Positions 8,276 through 16,437 of a DNA stretch of 43,741 nucleotides are shown here, piece after piece (position 1 is the stretch's first letter; every line of letters starts with the position of its first letter). Under the pieces are notes generated by a model. The model was given only the letters and a program-made list of their open reading frames with translations, was not told the origin of the DNA and searched no databases. The stretch covers positions 1 through 43,741 of the forward strand of contig NZ_JAIQZJ010000023.1 of assembly GCF_020073815.1 (NCBI RefSeq). Direction: 5' to 3'. A program made the translations under genes and the position numbers. This DNA comes from Nocardioides mangrovi. Its GTDB lineage: Bacteria; Actinomycetota; Actinomycetes; Propionibacteriales; Nocardioidaceae.

Positions 8276-9039
8276 GCGATCACGACCTCGACGCCGGCGT
8301 CCTCGACGGCCGCGCGGTCCTCGTCGCTGATCCCGCTGTCGGTGATGAGCACGTCGATCTCGTCGAGCGCGGCGAAGCGGACGGCGGTCTCCGTCCCGAA
8401 CTTGCTGGAGTCGGACAGGCAGATGACCCGCCGCGCGGCCTGGAGCATGGCCCGCTTGGCGGCCGCCTCCTCGTGGTCGGGGGTGGAGAGGCCGTGACCG
8501 GGGGTGATGCCGTTGGTGCCGAGGAGCACGAGGTCGACCCGCAACCGCGAGAGCGCGCCCACGGTGTCGGCGCCGACGGCGGCCTGCGTGGTGGCCCGCA
8601 CCCGCCCCGGCAGGAGGTGCAGCTCGACGGAGGGGAAGCCGACCAGCCGGGCGGCGATCGGCACGGCGTGGGTGATCACGGTCAGCCGGAGGTCGCGGGG
8701 GAGCATCGCGGCGAAGCGGCCGGTCGTGGAGCCGGCGTCGACGAGCACCATGCCGCCGGGCGGTGGCAGCTCCTCGAGCGCCGCCTTGGCGATCAGCTCC
8801 TTCTGGGCGGTGTTGGCCTGGTCGCGCTCACCGAGCCCGGACTCGATGACGGCCAGCGAGCTGGCCGGCACGGCGCCGCCGTGCAGCCGCCGGACCAGGC
8901 CCATCCGCTCGAGCGTCGAGAGGTCGCGCCGCACGGTCTCGGTGGTGACGCCGAACTGCTCGGCGATGGCGGCGACCGAGAGCCGGCCGCGGTCGCTGAC
9001 CAGCTGGGCGATGGCCTGCTGGCGCTCCTCGGCGTACAT
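8272..9039 (-). CDS. fruR: DeoR-family regulator of the fructose PTS operon
   Basis: The 255-residue protein has an N-terminal DeoR helix-turn-helix (RQQAIAQLVSDRGRLSVAAI then VTTETVRRDLSTLE, residues 6-42) and a sugar-phosphate sensing domain containing VDAGSTTG (about 98-105) and the D-x-SKF region (LSDSSKFG). It is first in the fruK-fruA-ptsH operon and divergent from ptsI, so it most likely represses both transcripts and is released by fructose 1-phosphate or a related sugar phosphate. That effector assignment is taken from the family. A perfect 11-bp palindrome in the shared promoter region is the leading operator candidate. The gene symbol is by context. Confidence 0.88.
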   Translation of the reverse strand: MYAEERQQAIAQLVSDRGRLSVAAIAEQFGVTTETVRRDLSTLERMGLVRRLHGGAVPASSLAVIESGLGERDQANTAQKELIAKAALEELPPPGGMVLVDAGSTTGRFAAMLPRDLRLTVITHAVPIAARLVGFPSVELHLLPGRVRATTQAAVGADTVGALSRLRVDLVLLGTNGITPGHGLSTPDHEEAAAKRAMLQAARRVICLSDSSKFGTETAVRFAALDEIDVLITDSGISDEDRAAVEDAGVEVVIA

Positions 9040-9092
9040 TGCTGGTGCCGCTCCTCCCGATCTGCGTTCCTGTTGTTTTAGACCCGTTTTTG

Positions 9093-9103
9093 TTGACTGT
9101 CAA
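9093..9103 (+). promoter_or_regulatory. Palindromic operator overlapping the ptsI -35 box
   Basis: TTGACTGTCAA is a perfect dyad (TTGAC-T-GTCAA) whose left half is a -35-like TTGACT. An 18-bp spacer then leads to TTCGAT at 9117-9122, and the ptsI ATG begins six nt later. The surrounding 9075-9103 stretch is unusually T-rich for this genome (TTGTTTTAG and GTTTTTGTTG). This fits binding by the divergent DeoR-type repressor. The -10 match is weak. Confidence 0.45.
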
Positions 9104-9128
9104 GGGTCGTCGGGTGTTCGATGTGGTC

Positions 9129-10811
9129 ATGGTCACCAGCTCCTCACCCGGTTCACTGCGCGGCACGCCGGTCGTCCCCGGCGTCGCCTTCGCGCCCGCC
9201 CTGCTGGTGCGGGGCGAGGTCTCCCCGGAGGCGATCGCCCGCTTCGACGAGAGCGCGTACGCCGATGTCGACAGCACCCTCGCGGCGTACGACGCGGCCT
9301 CGCAGGCCGTCGCCGACGCCTTCGTCCGGCGGGCCGAGAAGGTCTCGGGCGCGGCCACCCAGGTGCTGACCGCGAGCGCCGGCCTGGCCCGCGACAAGGG
9401 TCTGCGCTCCGCGGTCGCCAAGCACCTCAAGGCCGGGGAGAGCCTGCTCGGGTCGGTGCACGCCGGCGTCGAGCAGTTCGTGACGATCTTCAGCAACATG
9501 GGCGGGCTGATGGCCGAGCGGGTCACCGACCTCCGCGACATCGAGCGCCGCGTCGTCGCCCACCTGGTCGGCGAGCCGGAGCCGGGGGTCGGCGTCCCGG
9601 CCGAGCCGTGCGTGCTCGTCGCCGAGGACCTCGCGCCCTCCGACACCGCCGGGCTCGACCCCGAGCTGGTGCGCGCCCTGGTCACCGAGCGCGGCGGCCC
9701 GACCAGCCACACCGCGATCATCGCCCGCCAGCTCGGCATCCCCTGCGTCGTCGGCGTGACCGGTGCGATGGGCCTCGATGCCGGCACCCCGCTGCTGGTC
9801 GACGGCGCCGCCGGCACCGTCGAGCTCGCCGCCGACCCGGACGCGGCCCACGAGCGGGTCGAGGCCGACGCCGCCGAGCGCGAGGCGCTCGCGTCGTGGA
9901 GCGGCCCGGGCGCGACCGCCGACGGTCGGCCGGTCAAGATCCTCGCCAACGTCGCCGACGGGGAGTCCGCGCGCTCCGCGAGCGGCGCGCCGGTCGAGGG
10001 CGTCGGTCTCTTCCGGACCGAGCTCTGCTTCCTCAACCGCAGCGAGGAGCCGTCGGTCGAGGAGCAGGCCGGGATCTACGGCGAGGTGCTCGCCGCCTTC
10101 GGCGATGGCCGGTACGTCGTGGTGCGCACCCTCGACGCCGGCTCGGACAAGCCGGTGGCCTTCGCCACCCACGAGGGCGAGGAGAACCCCGCCCTCGGCG
10201 TCCGCGGCCTGCGACTCTCCTTCGACAACCCCGGCCTGCTCGACCGGCAGCTCGACGCGGTCGCGGCCGCGGCGAAGGAGACCGGCACCGAGGCGTGGGT
10301 GATGGCGCCGATGGTCGCCACGGTGGCGGAGGCCGAGGACTTCGCGGCCGGTGTCCGGGCCCGGGGTCTCAAGGCCGGCGTCATGGTCGAGGTGCCGAGT
10401 GCCGCGCTGCTGGCCCACCGGATGCTCGAGGCCGTCGACTTCCTCTCGATCGGCACCAACGACCTCACGCAGTACACGATGGCCGCCGACCGGATGGCCT
10501 CCGACCTCGCCCACCTGACCGACCCCTGGCAGCCGGCCGTGCTGCAGCTCGTCGCGATCACCGCCGAGGCCGGCCGCAACGCCGGCAAGCCGGTCGGCGT
10601 CTGCGGCGAGGCCGCGGCCGATCCGCTGCTCGCCTGCGTGCTCGTCGGCATGGGCATCACCTCGCTGTCGATGGCCGCGGCCGCCGTACGCCCGGTGGGT
10701 GCGAAGCTCGCCGGCGTCACCCACCAGCAGTGCGAGGAAGCGGCCGAGGCCGCGCTCGCGGCGGCCGACCCGGTGGCCGCCCGCGACGCCGCCCGCGCCG
10801 TTCTGGGCTGA
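9129..10811 (+). CDS. ptsI: PTS enzyme I (phosphoenolpyruvate-protein phosphotransferase)
   Basis: Enzyme I takes phosphate from phosphoenolpyruvate and passes it to HPr. The 560-residue product shows the phospho-histidine motif GGPTSHTAIIARQL (H194), the PEP-binding domain motifs GVGLFRTELCFL and LDAGSDKP, the block LSIGTNDLTQYTMA and the active-site cysteine in VGVCGEAAADP. The ATG at 9129 opens the conserved GTPVVPGVAFAPALL start. Upstream in-frame GTG codons (9114, 9123) are possible but lie inside the promoter-like region. It is divergent from the fru operon, and HPr is encoded at 5012. Convergent with the small LuxR gene, with 21 bp between them and no convincing terminator. Confidence 0.95.
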   Translation: MVTSSSPGSLRGTPVVPGVAFAPALLVRGEVSPEAIARFDESAYADVDSTLAAYDAASQAVADAFVRRAEKVSGAATQVLTASAGLARDKGLRSAVAKHLKAGESLLGSVHAGVEQFVTIFSNMGGLMAERVTDLRDIERRVVAHLVGEPEPGVGVPAEPCVLVAEDLAPSDTAGLDPELVRALVTERGGPTSHTAIIARQLGIPCVVGVTGAMGLDAGTPLLVDGAAGTVELAADPDAAHERVEADAAEREALASWSGPGATADGRPVKILANVADGESARSASGAPVEGVGLFRTELCFLNRSEEPSVEEQAGIYGEVLAAFGDGRYVVVRTLDAGSDKPVAFATHEGEENPALGVRGLRLSFDNPGLLDRQLDAVAAAAKETGTEAWVMAPMVATVAEAEDFAAGVRARGLKAGVMVEVPSAALLAHRMLEAVDFLSIGTNDLTQYTMAADRMASDLAHLTDPWQPAVLQLVAITAEAGRNAGKPVGVCGEAAADPLLACVLVGMGITSLSMAAAAVRPVGAKLAGVTHQQCEEAAEAALAAADPVAARDAARAVLG

Positions 10812-10832
10812 CCGCACCGAGTGGCCAGTGGC

Positions 10833-11252
10833 TCAGTGCTCCGGCGCCACCAGCGGCGAGTAGTCGTGGTCCGCGAGCAGTCGCGCGACCATCTCCGCGC
10901 GTGAGGAGACCGCGAGCTTCGCGAAGATCCGGCGCAGGTGCGTCGAGACCGTCCACACGCTGATGTCGAGCGAGGTCGCGATCGCCTGGTTCGTGCGGCC
11001 GTGCGCCACCATCAGCGCGATCTGGCGCTCCCGTGGGGACAGCGTGACCCGCAGCGCGGGCTCCTGGTGCACGAGCAGGCAGCGGACGTGGCCGACGGTG
11101 ACGTCCAGCAGGATCCCCTCCCGCTCGTCGGTCACGTAGTCACCGGAGCGCAGGTGCTCGGCGACCTCGGCGAGCAGCGCGTCCAGGCGTTCCGGGGTGG
11201 GCGGGCGTGGCGGCGTCGGTGCGACGTCGCCGATCCTGGTCGGCATGGTCAT
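10833..11252 (-). CDS. Small LuxR-type DNA-binding regulator
   Basis: The 139-residue protein has a C-terminal LuxR/NarL helix-turn-helix (LSPRERQIALMVAHGRTNQA, then ISVWTVSTHLRRIFAKLAV, residues about 71-118). No receiver domain is present. The N-terminal 65 residues are Pro-rich then helical and I do not recognise them. The start overlaps the stop of the M20 peptidase gene by four bases (ATGA), so it is the last gene of the minus-strand operon that begins at 20096 and may control it. Known short stand-alone LuxR proteins act as local regulators. Its target is not shown here. Confidence 0.8.
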   Translation of the reverse strand: MTMPTRIGDVAPTPPRPPTPERLDALLAEVAEHLRSGDYVTDEREGILLDVTVGHVRCLLVHQEPALRVTLSPRERQIALMVAHGRTNQAIATSLDISVWTVSTHLRRIFAKLAVSSRAEMVARLLADHDYSPLVAPEH

Positions 11253-12634
11253 CCGGGCTCCCGAGTCCTCAGTGCCCGCGTCCCACGCCCCATGTCTCGG
11301 CAGGCATTTCGGACGGTAGCACCGTCAAACGCTGGCATTCCGTGGCCCAGTTGAGTGGTTCCGAGGGCGGCAACCCGGTCCAGCAGGATCACGTGGACAT
11401 CGATCTGGACTGGCCACTCCCGCAGGTCGAGGTGCTCGTCGGGGCCATGCGCGCCGTCGTCCTCCGGCCCGAGCCCCAGCAGCACCGGCGTCACCCCGAA
11501 GACCCGGCGCAGGACACCGACCGCGCGGATCGAGCCACCGGACGCGGCCGTCGTCGCCGGTCGCCCGTACGACGCACGGCAGGCCGCGTCCACCGCCGCT
11601 CGGATCCGGGGTGATGGGGCGAGCAGCGCGCCCGCCGCACCGGGCCCGGCCCGGAGCTCCAGGCGCACCCCGGCCGGCACCCGGCGCCGGAGGTCGGCCG
11701 CGAGCCGCCGGAGGGCGGCGCCGGGGGAGACGCCGGGTGGCACCCGCACGTCGACCACGGCCGTCGCCCGGGTCGGCACCGCGCCCGCGCCCGCGGACGC
11801 CTGGAGCCGGTTGATGGTCAGCACCCCGCGCCTGGTCGCGCGGCCCACCGGGTCGTCGGCGTGCACCGCCCGACCGCGGGACTCCGCCCGGAGATCGGTC
11901 GCGGTGGGGTGGGCCGGCCAGGGCGGTGGCGGCAGCGGGAGGTCGTCGAGCACCCGGGTCGCCCGGTCCAGCAGCCGGGCGAGGACGAGCGAGGGGTCGA
12001 CGACCGCGCCGCCGAGCCGGCCCGCGTGCACCGGTCGGCCGCCGACGTCGACGGTGAGCCGCACCGGCACCGCGCCGCGCTGGGAGAGCGTGACGGTGGG
12101 CCGCCGCGGCCCGGCCGACCGGGTGTCGACGACGACCACGCCCGCGACGGGCTCGCGGAGTCCGGCCAGCGCCGTCGCCAGGCCCGGGCTGCCGACCTCC
12201 TCGGCGCCGTCGATGATCGTGACCACGTCGCCCGGCGGGCCGCCCGCCCGCGCCCACGCGCCGAGGGCCACGAGGTGGGACATCACCTGCCCCTTGTCGT
12301 CGCTCGCCCCCCGCGCCTGCAGCCGGTGCCCCCGCCGGACCGGCCGGAAGGGCGGCGTGGTCCAGCCCGGGCCGGGCGGCTTCACGTCGAGGTGGCCGTA
12401 GACGACCGTCGTCGCCCCACCTCGGCCGCGCGTGCGGCCGACGACGACCGGCCCCGGGAGCCGGCGTACCTCGGTCCCACCCCGACGGAGGTACGCCTCG
12501 ACCCACGCGGCCGCCCGTCGTACGTCACGCGTGCCGCTGACCGACGGGATCCGCAGCCACGCCTCGAGGTCGTCGAGGGCGGCCGGGGCGGCCCGCGCGG
12601 CGGCACGGCGGACCGACGCGAGCCGCCCGTCCAT
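11249..12634 (-). CDS. M20 family metallopeptidase (ArgE/DapE/CPG2-like)
   Basis: The 461-residue protein carries the M20 di-zinc ligands in order: the histidine in VVYGHLDVKPPG (about 80), the aspartate in GASDDKGQVMSH, the Glu pair in IIDGAEEVGSPG (about 132), the aspartate in VVVDTRS and the histidine near the C-terminus in GAHGPDEHLDL. Family members are dipeptidases, carboxypeptidases or deacylases. The substrate is not deducible. ATG at 12634 is chosen, with a GTG immediately before it also possible. It lies 18 nt after the 414-residue gene and overlaps the LuxR gene, so it belongs to the operon of acidic-repeat proteins. It could trim peptides or amidated products from that system, but this is inference. 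The sequence is unusually Arg- and Pro-rich. Confidence 0.85.
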   Translation of the reverse strand: MDGRLASVRRAAARAAPAALDDLEAWLRIPSVSGTRDVRRAAAWVEAYLRRGGTEVRRLPGPVVVGRTRGRGGATTVVYGHLDVKPPGPGWTTPPFRPVRRGHRLQARGASDDKGQVMSHLVALGAWARAGGPPGDVVTIIDGAEEVGSPGLATALAGLREPVAGVVVVDTRSAGPRRPTVTLSQRGAVPVRLTVDVGGRPVHAGRLGGAVVDPSLVLARLLDRATRVLDDLPLPPPPWPAHPTATDLRAESRGRAVHADDPVGRATRRGVLTINRLQASAGAGAVPTRATAVVDVRVPPGVSPGAALRRLAADLRRRVPAGVRLELRAGPGAAGALLAPSPRIRAAVDAACRASYGRPATTAASGGSIRAVGVLRRVFGVTPVLLGLGPEDDGAHGPDEHLDLREWPVQIDVHVILLDRVAALGTTQLGHGMPAFDGATVRNACRDMGRGTRALRTREPG

Positions 12635-12652
12635 CACGATCCGGGCGACCGG

Positions 12653-13897
12653 TCAGCGGGGGACCCGGCGGCGCGGGACGCCGCCCCGGCCACCGCGGTA
12701 GGTCCCGCGCCCCCCACGTCGCGGGTAGACCGGCGACGCGACCCGGCGCGGCTGCACGATCGGCGGCACGGTGACCGGGCTCCGCTCGGCGACCGGCACG
12801 GCGACGCCCGACTGCCCCAGCTGCTCCCAGGGGAGCACGCGGTCGGTGCCGGTACGCCGGGCCAGGCTCATCGCCTGGGCGGAGGTCAGCCACTCCTCGG
12901 CGGGTTCGGCGATGTCCATCAGCAGCGTCTCGAACTCGCCGCGCGAGGTCTCCAGGATGTGCGGGCCGGCCAGCCAGCGCAGCACCTCCCGGCCGGTGAC
13001 GGCCATCCGCTGCCGCGGCGAGCTCTGGAGCCGCTCGTCGAAGTAGCGGATCAGGACCTCGTCCACGACGTCCCACGCGTTGTCGGCGCCGAACAGGTCC
13101 TTGACGTCCTCGGCGCCCAGGATCCGGAAGCACTCCTCGAGCACCTGCATGACCTCGATGCGCATCACGTTGAGGTGACCGAACGAGGTGAACTTCAGGT
13201 TGTTGCGCAGGTCGAGGCCCGAGCGCCGGACGACCGCGATCGAGCCGAAGCTCGGGTCGAGGGCGCGCTCCCGGATCACGTCCGAGATCCGCTTGTCGCG
13301 CCAGAACAGCGTGACCTGGTTGACGAAGTGCGCTAAGAGCAGGTGGAAGTCCGTGTTCGGCCGACTCTGCGCCGAGCCGAGGCCCTTCCCGTAGCCCAGC
13401 ACCCGCCGGTAAGCGTCCCACCGGTCCTTGCGGGTGTAGCGCAGCACGTCGCGCCGGTCGAACTGGTAGAGCCGGTAGGCCCCGGGCCCGCTCGAGAGGC
13501 GGACCGCGCCGGACTCGAAGAGCTCCTTCAGCTTCTGCACGACCTTGAAGACCCCGATGGCCTCGTGCTGGTAGAGGTAGTAGAGGTCGCCGACGGCGAC
13601 GATCCGCTCGGAGTTGACGTTGTCGTCGTACGGCGTGACGCCCTGGGTCGTCAGCGTCTCACCCAGGGTCTGGGCGGCCTCGGGCCCGATGCCGACCAGC
13701 GACGCGAGGCCGAGGTCGGGTGGCGAGGTGCCGTCGTCGGCCCGGACGGCAGCGTCGACGAGGTCGTCGATCTGGCCGTTGATCTCCTCGGCCAGGGCCG
13801 GGTTCGACACGAGGCTCCCGGACAGCCGGTCGGCCACCTGCTCCCGCAGGGCGTGGATGCGGTCGATCCGCTCCTGGTACTCGTTCTCGGTCAACAT
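12653..13897 (-). CDS. Unrecognised 414-residue protein with RGG-like basic tail
   Basis: I do not recognise this protein. It begins MLTENEYQERIDRI, followed by helical sequence. The region of residues 60-330 is rich in aromatic and charged residues (for example GDLYYLYQHEAI, YQFDRRDVLRYTRKDRW, FVNQVTLFWRDKR) and looks like a folded, mainly helical domain. The last 45 residues are disordered, Pro/Val-rich, then Arg/Gly-rich (RRGGRGTYRGGRGG), similar to nucleic-acid- or polyanion-binding tails. The ATG follows a GGGAGG ribosome binding site and comes one base after the stop of the 672-residue gene, so the two are coupled. A C-terminal basic tail is shared with three neighbours in the operon. 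Confidence 0.75.
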   Translation of the reverse strand: MLTENEYQERIDRIHALREQVADRLSGSLVSNPALAEEINGQIDDLVDAAVRADDGTSPPDLGLASLVGIGPEAAQTLGETLTTQGVTPYDDNVNSERIVAVGDLYYLYQHEAIGVFKVVQKLKELFESGAVRLSSGPGAYRLYQFDRRDVLRYTRKDRWDAYRRVLGYGKGLGSAQSRPNTDFHLLLAHFVNQVTLFWRDKRISDVIRERALDPSFGSIAVVRRSGLDLRNNLKFTSFGHLNVMRIEVMQVLEECFRILGAEDVKDLFGADNAWDVVDEVLIRYFDERLQSSPRQRMAVTGREVLRWLAGPHILETSRGEFETLLMDIAEPAEEWLTSAQAMSLARRTGTDRVLPWEQLGQSGVAVPVAERSPVTVPPIVQPRRVASPVYPRRGGRGTYRGGRGGVPRRRVPR

Positions 13898-13898
13898 C

Positions 13899-15917
13899 TC
13901 ACTGGCCTCCCTGCTTCGTGACCGGGGCCTTCTTCGCCGGGGCCTTCTTGACCGGGGCCTTCTTCGCCACGGCCTTCTTCGCGGGGGCCTTCCTCGCCGG
14001 AGCCCTCGTGGCGGGCGGCGCCGGCGCGGCGGCCTTCGCGACCGGCGGAGGCGGTGGAGGCGGCGGGGGTGCCGCGAACGGCGCGGCCGCCCGACGCTGG
14101 CGCTGGTCGTCGAGCCGGTCGAGCAGGTCGTCGACCGCGTCGGACACCGTGTCGAGCGGACCGCCGGCGCCGTCGGGGCCGTCCGGGTCGTCGAGAGAGT
14201 CGAGGATGCCGAGGGCCGGGTCGCGGAAGCGGTAGTCGTGGACGTCGGGACGCCCCCGTCCGTCGATGACCTTGGACCGCAGCCCCTTCGAGCTCGGCGG
14301 GATGGGGTGGTCGGCGCGGACCAGTCGCGGCCACGAGCGCGGCCACGGTGCGTGGACGACCCGTCCGGTCTCGGAGTCGATGAGCGCGATCGGCACGTCG
14401 GTGGCCGGCAGCACGAACCCGGTGTCGGGGATCTGGGCGATGTCGGCCTCCGCGAAGATCTTCCGCACCTTCGCGAGGTCGAAGATCGCGGAGACGCTCT
14501 CGCCGTCCGCGCTGGCGGAGTACTCCAGGGGCCGGACCATGTCCTTGAGGCCGAGCTCCTCGGCGCGGCAGCCGTCCTCACCGCGGTTGCGCGCCTTGCG
14601 GGTCACGAACGCCGGGATGAAGTTGCGGCGCATGTTGAGGCCGCGGAACTCGACGTTGACGCCCTCGACGAGCGTGGCCGCGTCGATGAGGTGGGTCAGC
14701 CGTGTGACCGCCACGTCGATGACGACGACCCCGGCCCAGCGACCGATCCGCTGCGTCCGACGCGCGAGCTCCATGAGCAGTCGGCACAGGCTGGACACGG
14801 CGATCGCGACCCGGGCGGACCGCATCCCCGGCGGCCAGCTGCGGCAGCAGCCGGCCCGCAGGTAGCGGACCGGGACGAGGCCCTCGACGGCGTTGCCCGG
14901 CACGATCGGATCGGCGAGCGCGTGCTTGAAGGTCTCGGCGAGCGCGACCGCGGTCGGCGCGAGCGCGGCGACGATCCCGTCCCGCCCGGCGTCCTGCGCC
15001 AGGTGGCGGCCCTCCTCGGCGAGGAAGGTGTGCAGCCAGGTGATCAGCCCGTCCAGCGACAGGTTCGACTCGTCGTGGAGCATGATCGTCTGCCGTTCGG
15101 ACTGCGGGATCAGCACCGAGTCGAGCACCGACTCGAGCTCGTCGACCTGGTCGCTCGCCGCCTCCATGAGGCGACTGATGACGATGAGCTCGGTGCCGAG
15201 GAAGCCGGCCCCCGCCCCGCCGGTGAAGTGCTCGCGCTGGGCGCCCCACGACCGGTGGAGGTCACGGACCATGTCGACGAGGGTCCAGTACGCCGTCCGC
15301 AGTCCCTCCTCCTCGATCGAGTTCACGTTGTCGTCGACGAGGCCGAAGCGGTCCCGCAGTGCACCGAGCTGACCGCCGATCCGGTCGGGGTCGCGGTTCG
15401 GGCTCGTGCCGAGCAGCCCGGTCAGGTAGGAGTCGACCATCGCGACGCGCGGTCCGCCCGGGGCGCCGAGCTCGTCGACCAGGTTCTGCACGGCGTTCCG
15501 CACGATGGTGCGGTAGGCGTCCATGTCCTGCGGGTCGCCGTCGACACGCAGCGGCGTCAGCCCGTCGAGGATCCGGAGGATCTCGGTGCGGGAGAGCGAC
15601 GCGCGCCGGTAGAGCGAGGCCTGGCCGCCGGTGACCGCACCGAGGTCGGCCTGGACCGCGTAGCCGCGCGGCACGAACTCGGACTCGACATGCCCCTCGA
15701 ACCGGACCAGCCGGAAGGCGGCGGTGAGCGCGTCGGTGAACGCCTTGGGGTCCTGCACGCGGCTGCGCACCCCGAGCACGTCCCGGATCGCGGCCCGGAC
15801 CTGCGGACCTTGGTCGAACGGCGCGACCGCGGTGGACCCGGTGGTCGTCCCGACCAGCGTCGGGAAGGCCTGGTCGACGTCGACCACGGGGATCTGGCCG
15901 GATGACTTCGAGCTCAT
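13899..15917 (-). CDS. Unrecognised 672-residue protein with histone-like Lys/Ala/Pro tail
   Basis: I cannot assign a family. The 672-residue protein has a long N-terminal region without signal peptide or membrane segments, largely helical, with a Cys pair in RAGCCRSWPPG near residue 357. After about residue 590 it becomes disordered. It has an Asp-rich stretch (LDSLDDPDGPDG), a run of nine prolines, then a tail of repeated KKAPAKKA-type units resembling histone H1-like proteins. The start ATG is preceded by AGGAGGAG and overlaps the stop of the 173-residue gene (ATGA), and the next gene begins one base after its stop. It is central in the operon with the acidic-repeat proteins. Scaffold or polyanion-binding roles are possible but unproven. 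Confidence 0.75.
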   Translation of the reverse strand: MSSKSSGQIPVVDVDQAFPTLVGTTTGSTAVAPFDQGPQVRAAIRDVLGVRSRVQDPKAFTDALTAAFRLVRFEGHVESEFVPRGYAVQADLGAVTGGQASLYRRASLSRTEILRILDGLTPLRVDGDPQDMDAYRTIVRNAVQNLVDELGAPGGPRVAMVDSYLTGLLGTSPNRDPDRIGGQLGALRDRFGLVDDNVNSIEEEGLRTAYWTLVDMVRDLHRSWGAQREHFTGGAGAGFLGTELIVISRLMEAASDQVDELESVLDSVLIPQSERQTIMLHDESNLSLDGLITWLHTFLAEEGRHLAQDAGRDGIVAALAPTAVALAETFKHALADPIVPGNAVEGLVPVRYLRAGCCRSWPPGMRSARVAIAVSSLCRLLMELARRTQRIGRWAGVVVIDVAVTRLTHLIDAATLVEGVNVEFRGLNMRRNFIPAFVTRKARNRGEDGCRAEELGLKDMVRPLEYSASADGESVSAIFDLAKVRKIFAEADIAQIPDTGFVLPATDVPIALIDSETGRVVHAPWPRSWPRLVRADHPIPPSSKGLRSKVIDGRGRPDVHDYRFRDPALGILDSLDDPDGPDGAGGPLDTVSDAVDDLLDRLDDQRQRRAAAPFAAPPPPPPPPPVAKAAAPAPPATRAPARKAPAKKAVAKKAPVKKAPAKKAPVTKQGGQ

Positions 15918-16435
15918 GTGCTCCTCCTGGTGTTCTCTGCTGCCGGGACGCCGGCGTCGTGCGTGGGTGGGTGGGTGAGCCAGATCGAGACCAGCTCGGC
16001 GAGCTCCATCCAGACCGCTCGGGCCCCGGTGGTCGCGTCGATGAGCGGCTGCTCGCACCGCTGCTGGGACTGCTCGACGGTGACCTGCCAGGCCCGCCAG
16101 TCCGGCCCGCCGCGGCGGGCGGCCCGGCGCATCGTCGCGGTCGCGTCGTACGAGCGCAGGTCCCGCCAGTAGCGCAGCCAGGCCGACGCGATCGCCCGGT
16201 CCACGAAGGCCATCCGGTCGGCGGCCCGGACGGTGCTGTCGATCCTCGTCAGCTCCTCGCCGACCTCGACGACCGAGGCCTGGAGCTCCGATACCTGCTC
16301 CGCGAAGGCGTCGACCGCCGCGGTCTCGCTGCCTCGGGGTCGGTCCTCGTGGGAGATCATCACCAGCTCGGTGACGGCCTCGGAGAGCCGCGCCGTCGAG
16401 TCGCGGAGGTCCTGGAGGGCGTGGGAGATCGTCAT
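15914..16435 (-). CDS. Unrecognised small helical protein
   Basis: The 173-residue protein starts MTISHALQDLRDSTARLSEAV. It is predicted by eye to be mostly helical, with heptad-like spacing in residues 1-75 (AVDAFAEQVSELQASVVEVG), suggesting a coiled-coil or four-helix adaptor. The C-terminal third is rich in Trp (RYWRDLRSY, DWRAWQV). No signal peptide, membrane segment or catalytic motif is visible. The start lies two bases after the stop of the metallopeptidase gene, and its stop overlaps the 672-residue gene by four bases. It therefore belongs to the same operon and may bridge larger components. Confidence 0.72.
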   Translation of the reverse strand: MTISHALQDLRDSTARLSEAVTELVMISHEDRPRGSETAAVDAFAEQVSELQASVVEVGEELTRIDSTVRAADRMAFVDRAIASAWLRYWRDLRSYDATATMRRAARRGGPDWRAWQVTVEQSQQRCEQPLIDATTGARAVWMELAELVSIWLTHPPTHDAGVPAAENTRRST

Positions 16436-16437
16436 GG

